Source of the DNA: Bacilli bacterium
Lineage (GTDB): Bacteria > Bacillota_I > Bacilli_A > RFN20 > CAG-826
Reading direction: 5' to 3'
Assembly (NCBI GenBank): GCA_024683495.1
Contig: JAIKYF010000021.1
Span: 1-41,651, forward strand
Length of the DNA: 41,651 bases
The position numbers were made by a program, and so were the translations under genes. Within the stretch, counting starts at the first letter, position 1. Every line of letters begins with the position of its first letter. Positions 7,999 to 17,542 of this stretch are shown piece by piece. Below the pieces are notes generated by a model that did no database searches, was not told where the DNA came from, and was given only the letters and a program-made list of their open reading frames with translations.

Positions 7999-8139
7999 TG
8001 TTTGGACCTCCTGCGTAAAACTCGCCTTGATAGTCTATAACAAGAAAAGGGAAATAGATAGTTAAATCAATAATGATTTATTTTTCCTCTAGATTATCTA
8101 GTGAAAACAAATGTTTTCAAAAAGCAAATAAAATCAGCG

Positions 8140-8204
8140 TTGTTTTTCCGTTTCAAAATGTATGGCAAAAACGAAAAATATATCGTTTTTGCACGGAAAA
8201 ACAA
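8140..8204. repeat. Nested inverted repeat (65 bp) between lysS and the ABC exporter operon
   Basis: outer arms ttgtttttccg / cggaaaaacaa (11 bp), inner arms gcaaaaacga / tcgtttttgc (10 bp). Confidence 0.85.
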
Positions 8205-8227
8205 AAAATCCCAGATCACTCTGGGAT
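8203..8227 (-). terminator. Rho-independent terminator of the ABC exporter operon
   Basis: minus strand ATCCCAGA-GTGA-TCTGGGATTTTTTG just after the stop of the 8235-10199 ORF. Confidence 0.85.
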
Positions 8228-8234
8228 TTGGATT

Positions 8235-10199
8235 TTATTTGATGGAGTTGCCAGTGTAGAGTTGATAGTATTTGCCTTTTTTGGCAATCAACTCATCGTG
8301 ATTACCCCTTTCGATAATCTCACCATCGTCGATGACCATGATGACATCGGAGTCTTTGACGGTCGATAGACGGTGGGCGATGACGAAGACCGTGCGGCCT
8401 TTCATAATCGCATCCATGCCTTCTTGGACCAACTTCTCCGTACGGCTATCGATTGAGGAGGTCGCTTCATCAAGAATCATCGCGGGAGGATTGGCGATGG
8501 CCGCTCTAGCGATAGATAGAAGCTGACGCTGACCTTGAGAGAGATTCATGCCCGCTTTGTCTAAGACGGTGTCATAGCCATTGGGCAATTGCCTGATGAA
8601 GGAGTCAGCGTTAGCGAGTTTCGCAGCGGCTTCCACTTCTTCATCCGTGGCATCTAATCGGCCATAACGGATGTTCTCTTTGACGGTTCCGGTGAATAAG
8701 ACGGTATCCTGCAAGACCATGCCGAGAGATCTTCTTAGATCCTTCTTCTTGATCTTGTTAATGTTGATTCCATCATATCTGATCTTTCCATCCTCGATAT
8801 CATAGAAACGATTGATGAGGTTGGTGATGGTGGTTTTTCCCGCCCCAGTAGGACCGACGAAGGCTACCTTCTGACCTGGCTTAGCATATAGGCTGATATT
8901 CTTGAGGATCGGCTTACCTGGGACATAGGAGAAGTCGACATCGGTGAAAGTGATATCGCCTTTTAGCCAAGTATAGGTGATGGTTCCATCTCCATGAGGA
9001 TGCTTCCAAGCCCACTTGCCAGTGGTCTCTTGGCATTCGATGGGTTCCCCATCCTTGCCTTCGATGGCATTGCAGAGCTCGACATAGCCTTCGTCTTTTT
9101 CGGCAGGGGTGTCGATAAGAGCGAAGATACGGGCAGAGCCGGCCATCGCCATGAAGACGGAGGAGGCTTGCTGGGCTAAGTTGCCGATTGGCTGAGTGAA
9201 TTGCTTGGATAAGGATAAGAAGGTGACGATGGTCCCAACGGTGATGTTGGTCCAGCTAGCACCTCCGGAGACGATGATACCGGCTCCGATGATGGCGATG
9301 ATGACGTATTGGAGATTGCCTAACTGATTGACGATTGGCATTAGTAAGCTAGCGTATCTACTGGCTTTTGTCGCGTGGTAGCAAAGCTCATCATTGACTT
9401 TGTCAAACCCGGCTTTGGCCCGCTTCTCATAGTTGAAGACCTTGATGACTTTCTGGCCGTTGATCATCTCTTCGACATACCCATTGGTTTTGGCCATCGC
9501 GGCTTGGCGGGAGATGAAGTATTTTCCAGATTTTCCCGAAACAGTCTTAGAGATTAAGACGGTGGGGATAACCAAGACAATTACGGCGATCGCAAGGGCC
9601 CAAGATCTAATGAACATCGAGACAAGGACGACGATCATCGTGAAGGAGGACTGGACTAACATCGGCAAGGATCTCGAGATGGCTTCACGGAGAGTGTCGA
9701 CATCGTTAGTGTAGATTGACATCAAGTCTCCACGCGTCCTCGTATCGAAATACGATAAGGGGAGATCTTGCATGTGATTGAAGAGGTCATCTCTGATTTT
9801 CTTCATGGTCCCCTGCCCTAATTTGGACATGAGGATCTGATAGAAATAGTTGCAGGTAAGACCGACTAAGATAATCCCGACAACGATGAGGATCTCGATT
9901 CCAATATAGGCGAGGGCCTCATTCATGGTGTTGGTCGCGGCGATTTGGTTACCTGCTTTGATATATTCATTCATGGTTTTCAAAGCGGTATCCAACTGGT
10001 CGACGATTTGACCAGTCAATAAAGCGGGGATAACACCGGTGATGGTGGAGACCAAAATGCAGGTGATACCCATCCAGAACTCGAATTTGTAATATTTGAA
10101 AATATAAGAGAATAGACGTTTGAGAGTGCCTTTGCTTTCTTTGGCGCTCAAAGGTTTACGTGCCATTGCTTTTCCTCTACTCGGCGGCATCGAAATCAC
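8235..10199 (-). CDS. ABC exporter (fused TMD-NBD), half of a heterodimeric multidrug-type transporter
   Basis: Walker A GPTGAGKTT, signature LSQGQRQLLSIARA, Walker B MILDEATSSID; overlaps the partner ORF. Confidence 0.93.
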   Translation of the reverse strand: MISMPPSRGKAMARKPLSAKESKGTLKRLFSYIFKYYKFEFWMGITCILVSTITGVIPALLTGQIVDQLDTALKTMNEYIKAGNQIAATNTMNEALAYIGIEILIVVGIILVGLTCNYFYQILMSKLGQGTMKKIRDDLFNHMQDLPLSYFDTRTRGDLMSIYTNDVDTLREAISRSLPMLVQSSFTMIVVLVSMFIRSWALAIAVIVLVIPTVLISKTVSGKSGKYFISRQAAMAKTNGYVEEMINGQKVIKVFNYEKRAKAGFDKVNDELCYHATKASRYASLLMPIVNQLGNLQYVIIAIIGAGIIVSGGASWTNITVGTIVTFLSLSKQFTQPIGNLAQQASSVFMAMAGSARIFALIDTPAEKDEGYVELCNAIEGKDGEPIECQETTGKWAWKHPHGDGTITYTWLKGDITFTDVDFSYVPGKPILKNISLYAKPGQKVAFVGPTGAGKTTITNLINRFYDIEDGKIRYDGININKIKKKDLRRSLGMVLQDTVLFTGTVKENIRYGRLDATDEEVEAAAKLANADSFIRQLPNGYDTVLDKAGMNLSQGQRQLLSIARAAIANPPAMILDEATSSIDSRTEKLVQEGMDAIMKGRTVFVIAHRLSTVKDSDVIMVIDDGEIIERGNHDELIAKKGKYYQLYTGNSIK

Positions 10200-12003
10200 C
10201 TCCTCCGATCTGCGAGATATAAAGATCTCTATAGACCTCTGATTTTTCCATCAATTCCTCATTATTTCCCATCTCGGTGATGATGCCTTTGTCCATGACA
10301 AGGATCAAATCGCAATCTTTGACGGAGAGGATTCTCTGGGCGACGATGAAGGTCGTCGTGCCAGGGATGACTTCCTTGATGCCCTGACGGATTAAACTAT
10401 CCGTGTGGGTGTCGACCGCTGAGGTCGAGTCATCAAGAATGAGGATTTTAGGTTTCTTCAATAAAGCACGGGCGATGCAGATACGTTGTTTTTGCCCACC
10501 CGAAACATTGGTGCCGCCTTCATCGATCATGGTCTGATAACCGTCTTTGAAGGAGGAGATGAAACCGTCGGCCTGAGCGATTTGACAGGCTTGCTTGATT
10601 TCATCCATCGAGGCATTTTCATCGCCCCATCTTAAGTTCCATTCAATCGTTCCGGTGAAGAGGGTGTTCTTCTGAAGGACCATCGAGACGGCTTCGCGGA
10701 GAGATTCGATGTCATATTCTCTGACATCAACCCCACCGACTTTGACGGTGCCTTCATTGACGTCATAAAGCCTTGGGATCAAGGACATCAAGGTCGTCTT
10801 GCTTGAACCAGTCGAGCCGATGATGCCGACCGTCTGGCCGGATTTGATGTGAAGGTTGATATTTTGAAGGACTTTACCTCCATTGCCATAGGCAAAGGAG
10901 ACATTCTCAAAGTCGATCGAGCCATCTTTGACTTCCTTAAGAGCATTCTCAGGCTGATTGATTTCCGGAGTTTCCTTCAAGAGTTCGACGATACGTTCGG
11001 CCGAATTTCTGGAGATGATGGTCATGACGTAGATCATCGAGATGAACATGCAGGCCATCATGACTTGCATGACATAAGAGAATAAGGTGGTAAGGCCAGA
11101 GGTATTCATCTCCGCCGAATTGGATTTAAGGATGATATTCGAGCCAAACCAGGCAATCGCGATGATTGAGCCATAGATAAGCAAGGAGAATCCAGGGCTT
11201 TGGAAGGCCATGATTTTCTCAGTCTTCAAGAAGTTCTTATATAAGAAGTCGGAAACCGCGTTGAATTTCTCTTTCTCCTCTTCTTGACGTCCGAAGGCTT
11301 TGACGACGCGGATGCCGGTGATATTTTCCTGAACCGCTTCATTTAAGTCATCGTATTTACGGAAGATTCTCTCAAAGATTGGGTGAACAACCGTGGCTAA
11401 GAGGATAAGTAAGACGATAAGGACTGGGACAACTGCGACGAAGACAAAGGCTAACTTCCAAGAAGTGATGAAGCTCATGATGATCGCAAAAATGAGGGTG
11501 AAGGGGGCGCGGATGACGCCTCTAATGGCCATCTGGAAAGCGAATTGGACATTTTGGACATCGGTGGTAGTTCTAGTAACGATCGATGAAGTTGAGAATT
11601 TATCGATGTTATTGAAGGAGAATCTTTGGACTTGATAATACATATCGTGGCGAAGATTCTTCCCTAAACCCGCCGAAGCGCTGGAAGACCAATAACCGGC
11701 CGCGATACCACACATCGCCGCTAAAGCCGCCATGACGGCCATAATTCCGCCATAGATAAATGGTGAGGCAACGCCAGTTTGGTTGATGGCATCAACGAAC
11801 CATTGGACCAATGGTCCGAAGGTTCTAAGCGAACTGGCGTCCGCCACGCCAGAAACGATCTGGATGGACTGGACTAAAAATTGCATCAAGAATGGAACGA
11901 GAATTTCGCAGAAAGTCTCAAGTAACACGAATAACCATGTCAAAGCGACATCTTTTTTGTATTCACGCAGACTCTTTAGCAAATATTTGAACGTTGCAAT
12001 CAT
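10177..12003 (-). CDS. ABC exporter (fused TMD-NBD), partner half-transporter
   Basis: Walker A GSTGSSKTT, signature VSGGQKQRICIARALL, Walker B ILILDDSTSAVDT (degenerate catalytic Glu to Asp, common in heterodimers). Confidence 0.93.
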   Translation of the reverse strand: MIATFKYLLKSLREYKKDVALTWLFVLLETFCEILVPFLMQFLVQSIQIVSGVADASSLRTFGPLVQWFVDAINQTGVASPFIYGGIMAVMAALAAMCGIAAGYWSSSASAGLGKNLRHDMYYQVQRFSFNNIDKFSTSSIVTRTTTDVQNVQFAFQMAIRGVIRAPFTLIFAIIMSFITSWKLAFVFVAVVPVLIVLLILLATVVHPIFERIFRKYDDLNEAVQENITGIRVVKAFGRQEEEKEKFNAVSDFLYKNFLKTEKIMAFQSPGFSLLIYGSIIAIAWFGSNIILKSNSAEMNTSGLTTLFSYVMQVMMACMFISMIYVMTIISRNSAERIVELLKETPEINQPENALKEVKDGSIDFENVSFAYGNGGKVLQNINLHIKSGQTVGIIGSTGSSKTTLMSLIPRLYDVNEGTVKVGGVDVREYDIESLREAVSMVLQKNTLFTGTIEWNLRWGDENASMDEIKQACQIAQADGFISSFKDGYQTMIDEGGTNVSGGQKQRICIARALLKKPKILILDDSTSAVDTHTDSLIRQGIKEVIPGTTTFIVAQRILSVKDCDLILVMDKGIITEMGNNEELMEKSEVYRDLYISQIGGGDFDAAE

Positions 12004-12455
12004 GACTCTTCCTCCTTTCTTGAAATATTCTTTTGGATTTTTTCTAGCATCTCCCGAAGAAGATTTTCTTCTTCTTCAGTGATGCCTTGGGAAATGACTT
12101 TTCTAATGTCTTGGAAGACATAGCGGCATTCAGCCTGGGCCTCTCTTCCTCTTTCGGTCAGCTGAATGATTTTCACTCGCTTATCCTCTTCTGAGGGCCC
12201 CATTGTTATGAAGCCCTTCTTCTCTAACCCGGTTAAGGATTGGGAAGTCGTGGATTTTGAGGCTTTCGAGGATTTCATGACATCTCTAGCGGTCACGATC
12301 CCCTTATCTTCTAGTCGGAAGATGTAGCTAAGGATCATTCCTTCAATGCCTGTTAAGCCAAAATCTAAGCGTTCGGAAAGAATCTGATCAATATAGCATT
12401 TGATCATGTTGGAAGTCGTTCTGATTTCTACTCCAATAGGTTTTTTGTCGCTCAT
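12000..12455 (-). CDS. MarR-family transcriptional regulator
   Basis: winged-helix DVMKSSKASKSTTSQSLTGLEKKGFITMGPSEEDKRVKIIQLTERG; start at MSDKKPIG preferred over the 12494 ORF start because the latter lies in the operator region. Confidence 0.88.
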   Translation of the reverse strand: MSDKKPIGVEIRTTSNMIKCYIDQILSERLDFGLTGIEGMILSYIFRLEDKGIVTARDVMKSSKASKSTTSQSLTGLEKKGFITMGPSEEDKRVKIIQLTERGREAQAECRYVFQDIRKVISQGITEEEENLLREMLEKIQKNISRKEEES

Positions 12456-12467
12456 GAGATTAAAAAC

Positions 12468-12492
12468 TATGCGAAATCGTTCGCATACGAAC
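12468..12492 (-). promoter_or_regulatory. Putative MarR autoregulatory operator (overlapping palindromes)
   Basis: tatgcgaa-atcg-ttcgcata (8-bp arms) overlapping gttcg-cata-cgaac, immediately downstream of the -10. Confidence 0.65.
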
Positions 12493-12520
12493 ATTTTAAT
12501 CTTTTGGCTTATTTTGTCAA
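12493..12520 (-). promoter_or_regulatory. Promoter of the marR-ABC exporter operon
   Basis: minus strand TTGACA-N16-TAAAAT. Confidence 0.7.
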
Positions 12521-12563
12521 TTGCTTTAGATAGATTGCAACAAAAAGAATGATGTTGTCTAAT

Positions 12564-13544
12564 TTAGAGTTTTTGGCGGTTTCTGATTCCAGCAAAAATC
12601 TTGCGCAAATCCTCAACGGTTTTGATTTCCATGCTGATTTCCGCTCTTATTTTCTTATAGCCAGGGAAGCCAGAGAAGAAATGGGGAATCAGGCCTCTAA
12701 GCTGCATAACCGCGGTTCTCTCCCCAACATAATCGATGAGCATATTGGAGAATTCCTCAGCCCAAGTGACTTGATCTAATAAGGTAGGCTCTGGCTCAAG
12801 AGGTTCTCCCCTATCGAGATGGACGATATTGGAAACTAGACGGGGATTACCTAATCCACCGCGGGCTACCATGATGTAAGAAGCGCCGGTTATCTCTTTG
12901 GCCTTCATGGCCTCTTCAGCCTCAAAGATGTCGCCTGAGATACATAAAGGAATGGAAATTTCTCTTCCAAACCCCCTTAGAATTTCATAATCGGCCTTTC
13001 CGCTATAAAGTTGGGCGGTCGTGCGCGCGTGTATAGATAATAAGGATATACCAGCGTCCTCAAGCATCTTGCTGACTTCTCTATAATTAATCATCTTCTC
13101 ATTCCAGCCAAGACGGATTTTCGCCGAGACTGGCTTATGGGAAGCGAGAACGATGCTATGGACATAATCATAGAATTCATCCATCGGACGTTTAAGCCAA
13201 GCGCTTCCGGCTCCGGTTTTGGTGACTTTCTGAACGGGGCAGCCGAAATTCAAATCGAGGATATCGTATTCGGCATTGTTCTCAAGAATCTCCACTGCTT
13301 TGAGTGAATTATTCTTATCGAAGCCGAATAACTGCAGCCCGACCGGATGATCGATTTTGGAGGTCTTGTAATAATTCATGGTCATTTTATTGCCATAGAA
13401 TAAACCACAGTCGGAGATCATTTCAGAAAAGGAAAGACCGACCCCAAAGGGCTTCATGAAGTCGCGATATGCTAAAGTCGTGACTCCAGCCATCGGGCCG
13501 AGAACAACCGGGGTGGAGATTTCGATATCCTTAATAAAACTCAT
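12564..13544 (-). CDS. dus: tRNA-dihydrouridine synthase
   Basis: PVVLGPMAGVTTLAYRDF, LDLNFGCPVQKV, SAKIRLGW, SIHARTTAQLYSGKADY; start at MSFIKDIE because the longer ORF start reads through the ftsH terminator. Confidence 0.93.
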   Translation of the reverse strand: MSFIKDIEISTPVVLGPMAGVTTLAYRDFMKPFGVGLSFSEMISDCGLFYGNKMTMNYYKTSKIDHPVGLQLFGFDKNNSLKAVEILENNAEYDILDLNFGCPVQKVTKTGAGSAWLKRPMDEFYDYVHSIVLASHKPVSAKIRLGWNEKMINYREVSKMLEDAGISLLSIHARTTAQLYSGKADYEILRGFGREISIPLCISGDIFEAEEAMKAKEITGASYIMVARGGLGNPRLVSNIVHLDRGEPLEPEPTLLDQVTWAEEFSNMLIDYVGERTAVMQLRGLIPHFFSGFPGYKKIRAEISMEIKTVEDLRKIFAGIRNRQKL

Positions 13545-13628
13545 ACGCGTTAGTTTACTGTCATTATCTTCTTTATTCAATTTAAAAGCGATGGAAAAGA
13601 AATCCATCGGGGTTTTGCCCGCAAAAAT

Positions 13629-13658
13629 AAATGGATGCAGGGTTAACTGCATCCATTT
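13629..13658 (-). terminator. Rho-independent terminator of ftsH
   Basis: minus strand AAATGGATGCAG-TTAACC-CTGCATCCATTTATTTTT. Confidence 0.85.
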
Positions 13659-13663
13659 GGTGA

Positions 13664-15883
13664 TTATTTATCGCCTTCGTCAGAATCGCCTTCAGGCTTT
13701 TCTTCCTTTGGCTCCTCTACTGGGGCTTCTTCCACGGGCTTTTCAACCTTCTTCTTTCTTGGAGCGGCCTTTTTCTTTGGGGCTTCTTCAGAAGCGGGTT
13801 TTTCTTCCGCGGGTTTTTCCTCAGCGGGCTTATCCTCTTTTAAGACATCGGTCTCTTGGACGGTTTGGACTTCCTTAGCGGGAAGGGCGCCGCTCTTGAT
13901 AAGAGCGTCGATCTCTTCAGCGGTGATGGTTTCTTGCTTCAAGAGGGTCTCAGCGATGAGTTGGACATCCTTCTTATGCTCAAGGAGGATTTCCCTAGCT
14001 TGGATATGGGCCGCCTCGATGATATCGCGGATGGCCTTATCAATCTCGTAAGCGACTTCTGAGGAGAAGTTCCTTTGAGTGTTCGCATAATCTCTTCCAA
14101 GGAAGACGGAACCGGTCGCCGATTCATATTGGATAGGCCCAAGCTCGGACATACCGAGTTCGGTAACCATCATACGGGCGATTCTCGTCGCTTGTTGGAT
14201 ATCGTTTTGGGCGCCGGTGGAGACATCATCAAAGAAGATTTCTTCGGAGGTTCTACCACCAAGTAAGCCAGTGATTTGGGCTAGGAGCTCTTTCTTAGTG
14301 AGCAAGAAGCGATCATCTTCAGGGGTCATAAGGACATGACCACCGGTCTGACCACGAGGAATAATCGTGATTTTCTGGACTTTTTCAGCGTGTGGGAGAA
14401 CAAGTCCGATGACGGCATGGCCACTTTCATGGAAAGCGACTTGGCGTCTTTCACGCTCATTGAGTCCCTTGTTGGATTTAGCAGGTCCGGCGATTCTTCT
14501 ATCGATGGCTTCATCGATTTCCGCCATCGAGATGTCATCCTTATGGAATCTGACGGCTAGGATGGCCGCTTCATTGAGGATGTTCTCAATATCCGCGCCA
14601 GAGAATCCGACGGTTCTTTGGGCTAAAGCCTTGAAGTCGACATCGGCACCGATTTTCTTATTTCTTGCATGGACTTTGAAGATGGCTTCTCTGCCTGCGG
14701 CATTTGGTAGGGAGACGGTGATGATTCTGTCGAAACGACCAGGTCTAAGCAAGGCTGGGTCGAGGACATCGTCACGGTTGGTAGCGGCCATGACGAGAAT
14801 ACCGGCATTATGCTCAAAGCCATCCATCTCAACGAGAAGTTGGTTAAGAGTCTGTTCTCTTTCGTCGTTGCCTCCGCCTAAGCCAGCGCCTCTTTGACGA
14901 CCGACGGCATCGATTTCATCGATGAAGACGATACATGGTGCGCTTTGCTTGGCTTTTAAGAATAAGTCACGGACACGTCCGGCACCGACACCGACGAACA
15001 TTTCGACGAAGTCTGAGCCAGAGATGCTGTAGAATGGGACCCCAGCTTCACCGGCCACGGCCTTAGCAAGGAGGGTCTTACCAGTACCTGGGTTACCGAT
15101 CAACAAGACACCCTTAGGCAAACGGGCGCCATATTTAGAATATTTCTTCGGTTCTTTGAGATATTCGACCATTTCGACCATCTCGGCCTTTTCTTCGTCA
15201 CAACCCGCCACATCGGCGAATTTGACTTTGGAGGTCTCTCTTCTGGCGGTTGACTTATTAAAGTCCATCGCCTGACGATTGGCTCCACCGACTGAACGGT
15301 TGAGGAAGAAGGAGAAGAAGACGGCCACGCCAATCAACAAGATGAATTGGATGATGGTCGGTCCCCAGGTATCCCAGAAGGAAACCTGATAGGGATTATC
15401 GATATTTTCCAAGGCTCTTTCATTCACTGGGGCTTTGCTGGTGGCATAAAGTTCATTCCACTCAGCGATGGCGCCTTTGAATAAGGAAGAATAAGAAGGA
15501 TGCTTTTCGATGGTGACAACGCCATTGCTATCAATGCGGGAGACTTCGAAAGTCTCATTCCATTGGGTATTCAAAACGTTAACTGTGTAAGAGATGCGGC
15601 TAGAATTGGATTTTCTAGTGTAGGCTGTGCCCGAAACGATGGTGGTCGTTGGGTTTTGCGAAACATAAACTGACTGAATATAGACCGGTTCGACCTTATC
15701 AGCCGGTTGAGTCGTGCTAGTTTGGTTGTAATTAAGAAGCGCGTCGAGTTGGCTCACATTCCACGTGGTTGTGGGATTGATGAGGCTTCTGATGCTGAAG
15801 AAGACAATCAAACCGACGCCTACTAAAACTAGCAAGTAGACGAGGTAACTGCCTAAGCCACGGCGTGGCCTTTTTTCGTTCAT
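13664..15883 (-). CDS. ftsH: ATP-dependent zinc metalloprotease FtsH
   Basis: [43 protein letters not shown] zinc motif; E/K/P/A-rich C-terminal tail. Confidence 0.98.
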   Translation of the reverse strand: MNEKRPRRGLGSYLVYLLVLVGVGLIVFFSIRSLINPTTTWNVSQLDALLNYNQTSTTQPADKVEPVYIQSVYVSQNPTTTIVSGTAYTRKSNSSRISYTVNVLNTQWNETFEVSRIDSNGVVTIEKHPSYSSLFKGAIAEWNELYATSKAPVNERALENIDNPYQVSFWDTWGPTIIQFILLIGVAVFFSFFLNRSVGGANRQAMDFNKSTARRETSKVKFADVAGCDEEKAEMVEMVEYLKEPKKYSKYGARLPKGVLLIGNPGTGKTLLAKAVAGEAGVPFYSISGSDFVEMFVGVGAGRVRDLFLKAKQSAPCIVFIDEIDAVGRQRGAGLGGGNDEREQTLNQLLVEMDGFEHNAGILVMAATNRDDVLDPALLRPGRFDRIITVSLPNAAGREAIFKVHARNKKIGADVDFKALAQRTVGFSGADIENILNEAAILAVRFHKDDISMAEIDEAIDRRIAGPAKSNKGLNERERRQVAFHESGHAVIGLVLPHAEKVQKITIIPRGQTGGHVLMTPEDDRFLLTKKELLAQITGLLGGRTSEEIFFDDVSTGAQNDIQQATRIARMMVTELGMSELGPIQYESATGSVFLGRDYANTQRNFSSEVAYEIDKAIRDIIEAAHIQAREILLEHKKDVQLIAETLLKQETITAEEIDALIKSGALPAKEVQTVQETDVLKEDKPAEEKPAEEKPASEEAPKKKAAPRKKKVEKPVEEAPVEEPKEEKPEGDSDEGDK

Positions 15884-15999
15884 GGGTGTTTCCTCCTATA
15901 TGAATTTAGTTGAGTGTGTGGTTTTGTTTGGCTAACAAGGTGCCATAGAATGCAAGTTACACCATAAATGGTGAAACTTCAAGAATTATGCGCTTTTGG

Positions 16000-17250
16000 C
16001 TAGTCTAAATGGATATGTAGGCTCGAAGTGTGATATTCCACGAACCCTTTCTTGAATCTTGGGACGTAGATGATCTTGCCATCTTTATTGAGGAAGACGG
16101 GCCAAATCGAGAGATATTTGGGATCGATTCCGTTTTCAAGGAGCATTCTCTTAATCGGCTCAAGGTAGCCGCCATAATTGAAGACGTCCTGAGGAAGAAC
16201 GCTTCTGACGGTCAAAGGATAGTCGTCTTCATGGATATTTCTATCTTCTGCCCCATTGGAGAAATCGAAATCAAAGGCATCGCACTCGAATTTGCAGGGT
16301 TTTTCGATGACGTAGGTATAAGGCATATCGTTTCCGGTCGGATTGACATAGATGACGTCATAGGCCTTGACGAGATAGACGTCTCCCTTTAAATGAAGCG
16401 AGGCATTGGGGACTTTATTGAGGCAAAGCTCTCTAATGTCTTTCAGCATCTTTTCATTCACCCTGATGTGAACTGGGGATTTATCGTTAAGGAAGGAGAC
16501 GATGGTTTCGGCGAATTCATCGGAGGATAAGGCGATGATTGAGCGGATATTAAGCTCGTTGAGCTTTTTGGCGTTATCGTCAATCGCCTCAATCAAGCCT
16601 TCTTTTTCGGCGTTTTCTTTCTTCATTTCCACCAAAAGGGCATCTCTTTCGATTTCGTTCATGCCCTCAATTTCGCGGCGGATCTCGCTTTTTTCTTTAT
16701 TGAAAGTCGATTCGGAGAGGTCATCGCTAAATGGGACATTATTCTCCAAGCAATATTCGCGGAGGTCTTCTTTAGAGTAGGAAAGCAATGGCCTAACAAT
16801 CATGATGCCATGGCGAGTGGAGATTTTGTTATAGCCATATTTGGCATTTTTGATGCCGCTCCGCTTAGTGACCAAATAAGTCTCTAAGACATCGTCTTGG
16901 GTATGGGCGATGAAAGTGGCCGCAAGGTCGTATTTCTCCGAGATTTCTTTGAAGAAGTCGTAACGGATTTTTCTCGCCCACTTCTCATAATCGGTGGTTT
17001 TCCCAGCCTGAGGGAGGAACTGCGTGTCGCAGACTTCAAGGCATAGCTGATGCTCAGCGCAGTATTCACGGATGTTGGATTCAATGTTATTGGTGTTATC
17101 CATGTGATAGTTGATATAGCAAACAATCGGGTGGATGCCCTTCTTCAAAAGCATATCCATCAGAGCCATCGAGCTCGATGAATAGGTGGCGGCGATCATA
17201 TAGACGCCGTCTTTGTCAAATTTGAAATTCAGTGTGTCTTCACTCCACAT
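16000..17250 (-). CDS. tilS: TilS-like tRNA(Ile)-lysidine synthetase homologue with degenerate PP-loop
   Basis: AHTQDDVLETYL, RPLLSYSKEDLREYCLENNVPFSDD; position between rqcP and ftsH typical of tilS; SGGxDS motif reads TYSSSS. Confidence 0.8.
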   Translation of the reverse strand: MWSEDTLNFKFDKDGVYMIAATYSSSSMALMDMLLKKGIHPIVCYINYHMDNTNNIESNIREYCAEHQLCLEVCDTQFLPQAGKTTDYEKWARKIRYDFFKEISEKYDLAATFIAHTQDDVLETYLVTKRSGIKNAKYGYNKISTRHGIMIVRPLLSYSKEDLREYCLENNVPFSDDLSESTFNKEKSEIRREIEGMNEIERDALLVEMKKENAEKEGLIEAIDDNAKKLNELNIRSIIALSSDEFAETIVSFLNDKSPVHIRVNEKMLKDIRELCLNKVPNASLHLKGDVYLVKAYDVIYVNPTGNDMPYTYVIEKPCKFECDAFDFDFSNGAEDRNIHEDDYPLTVRSVLPQDVFNYGGYLEPIKRMLLENGIDPKYLSIWPVFLNKDGKIIYVPRFKKGFVEYHTSSLHIHLD

Positions 17251-17261
17251 ACGTATCTCCT

Positions 17262-17522
17262 TTACGCATCGCTAGTTTGGTCATCGATAATCTCATACAT
17301 GGCTTTGGCCTGATCTTTGGTCGCGAATTCCTTGACTTGAAGAATCTTCGCGGTAATCGTGTTTTTACCGATTTGGAGGACGAGGATATCCCCTTCTTTT
17401 ACCTCACTCATCGGCTTAGCGATTTTGCCATTGATCGAGATATCGCCATCATCGCAGAGGTTCTTGGCAGTCTCCCTCCGTTTGATGATTCTGCTCACTT
17501 TCAGAAATTTATCGATTCTCAT
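17262..17522 (-). CDS. rqcP: S4-domain RNA-binding protein (RqcP/YabO-like)
   Basis: MRIDKFLKVSRIIKRRETAKNLCDDGDISINGKIAKPMSEVKEGDIL; adjacent to mfd. Confidence 0.85.
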   Translation of the reverse strand: MRIDKFLKVSRIIKRRETAKNLCDDGDISINGKIAKPMSEVKEGDILVLQIGKNTITAKILQVKEFATKDQAKAMYEIIDDQTSDA

Positions 17523-17542
17523 GCTAATAATCGTATCACAAA

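Noticed and set aside
9000-9130. Insertion between TMD and NBD of the 8235-10199 ABC protein (GKWAWKHPHGDGTITYTWLKGD)
   Set aside because: I recall very similar insertions in many Firmicutes heterodimeric ABC exporters; not novel.
13545-13652. N-terminal extension of the dus ORF (MQLTLHPFIFAGKTP...)
   Set aside because: The extra codons translate the ftsH terminator hairpin (atggatgcag...ctgcatccat); the true start is probably MSFIKD at 13544.
14367-14897. 176-aa plus-strand ORF antisense to ftsH, and similar shadows (22421-22906 -, 27889-28377 -, 9433-9714 +)
   Set aside because: Fully embedded antisense to confident genes, low-complexity composition.
15954-15980. Small hairpin aagtt-a-cacca-taaa-tggtg-a-aactt between tilS and ftsH
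   Set aside because: No T-tract on either side and nothing to distinguish it from a weak intergenic hairpin.
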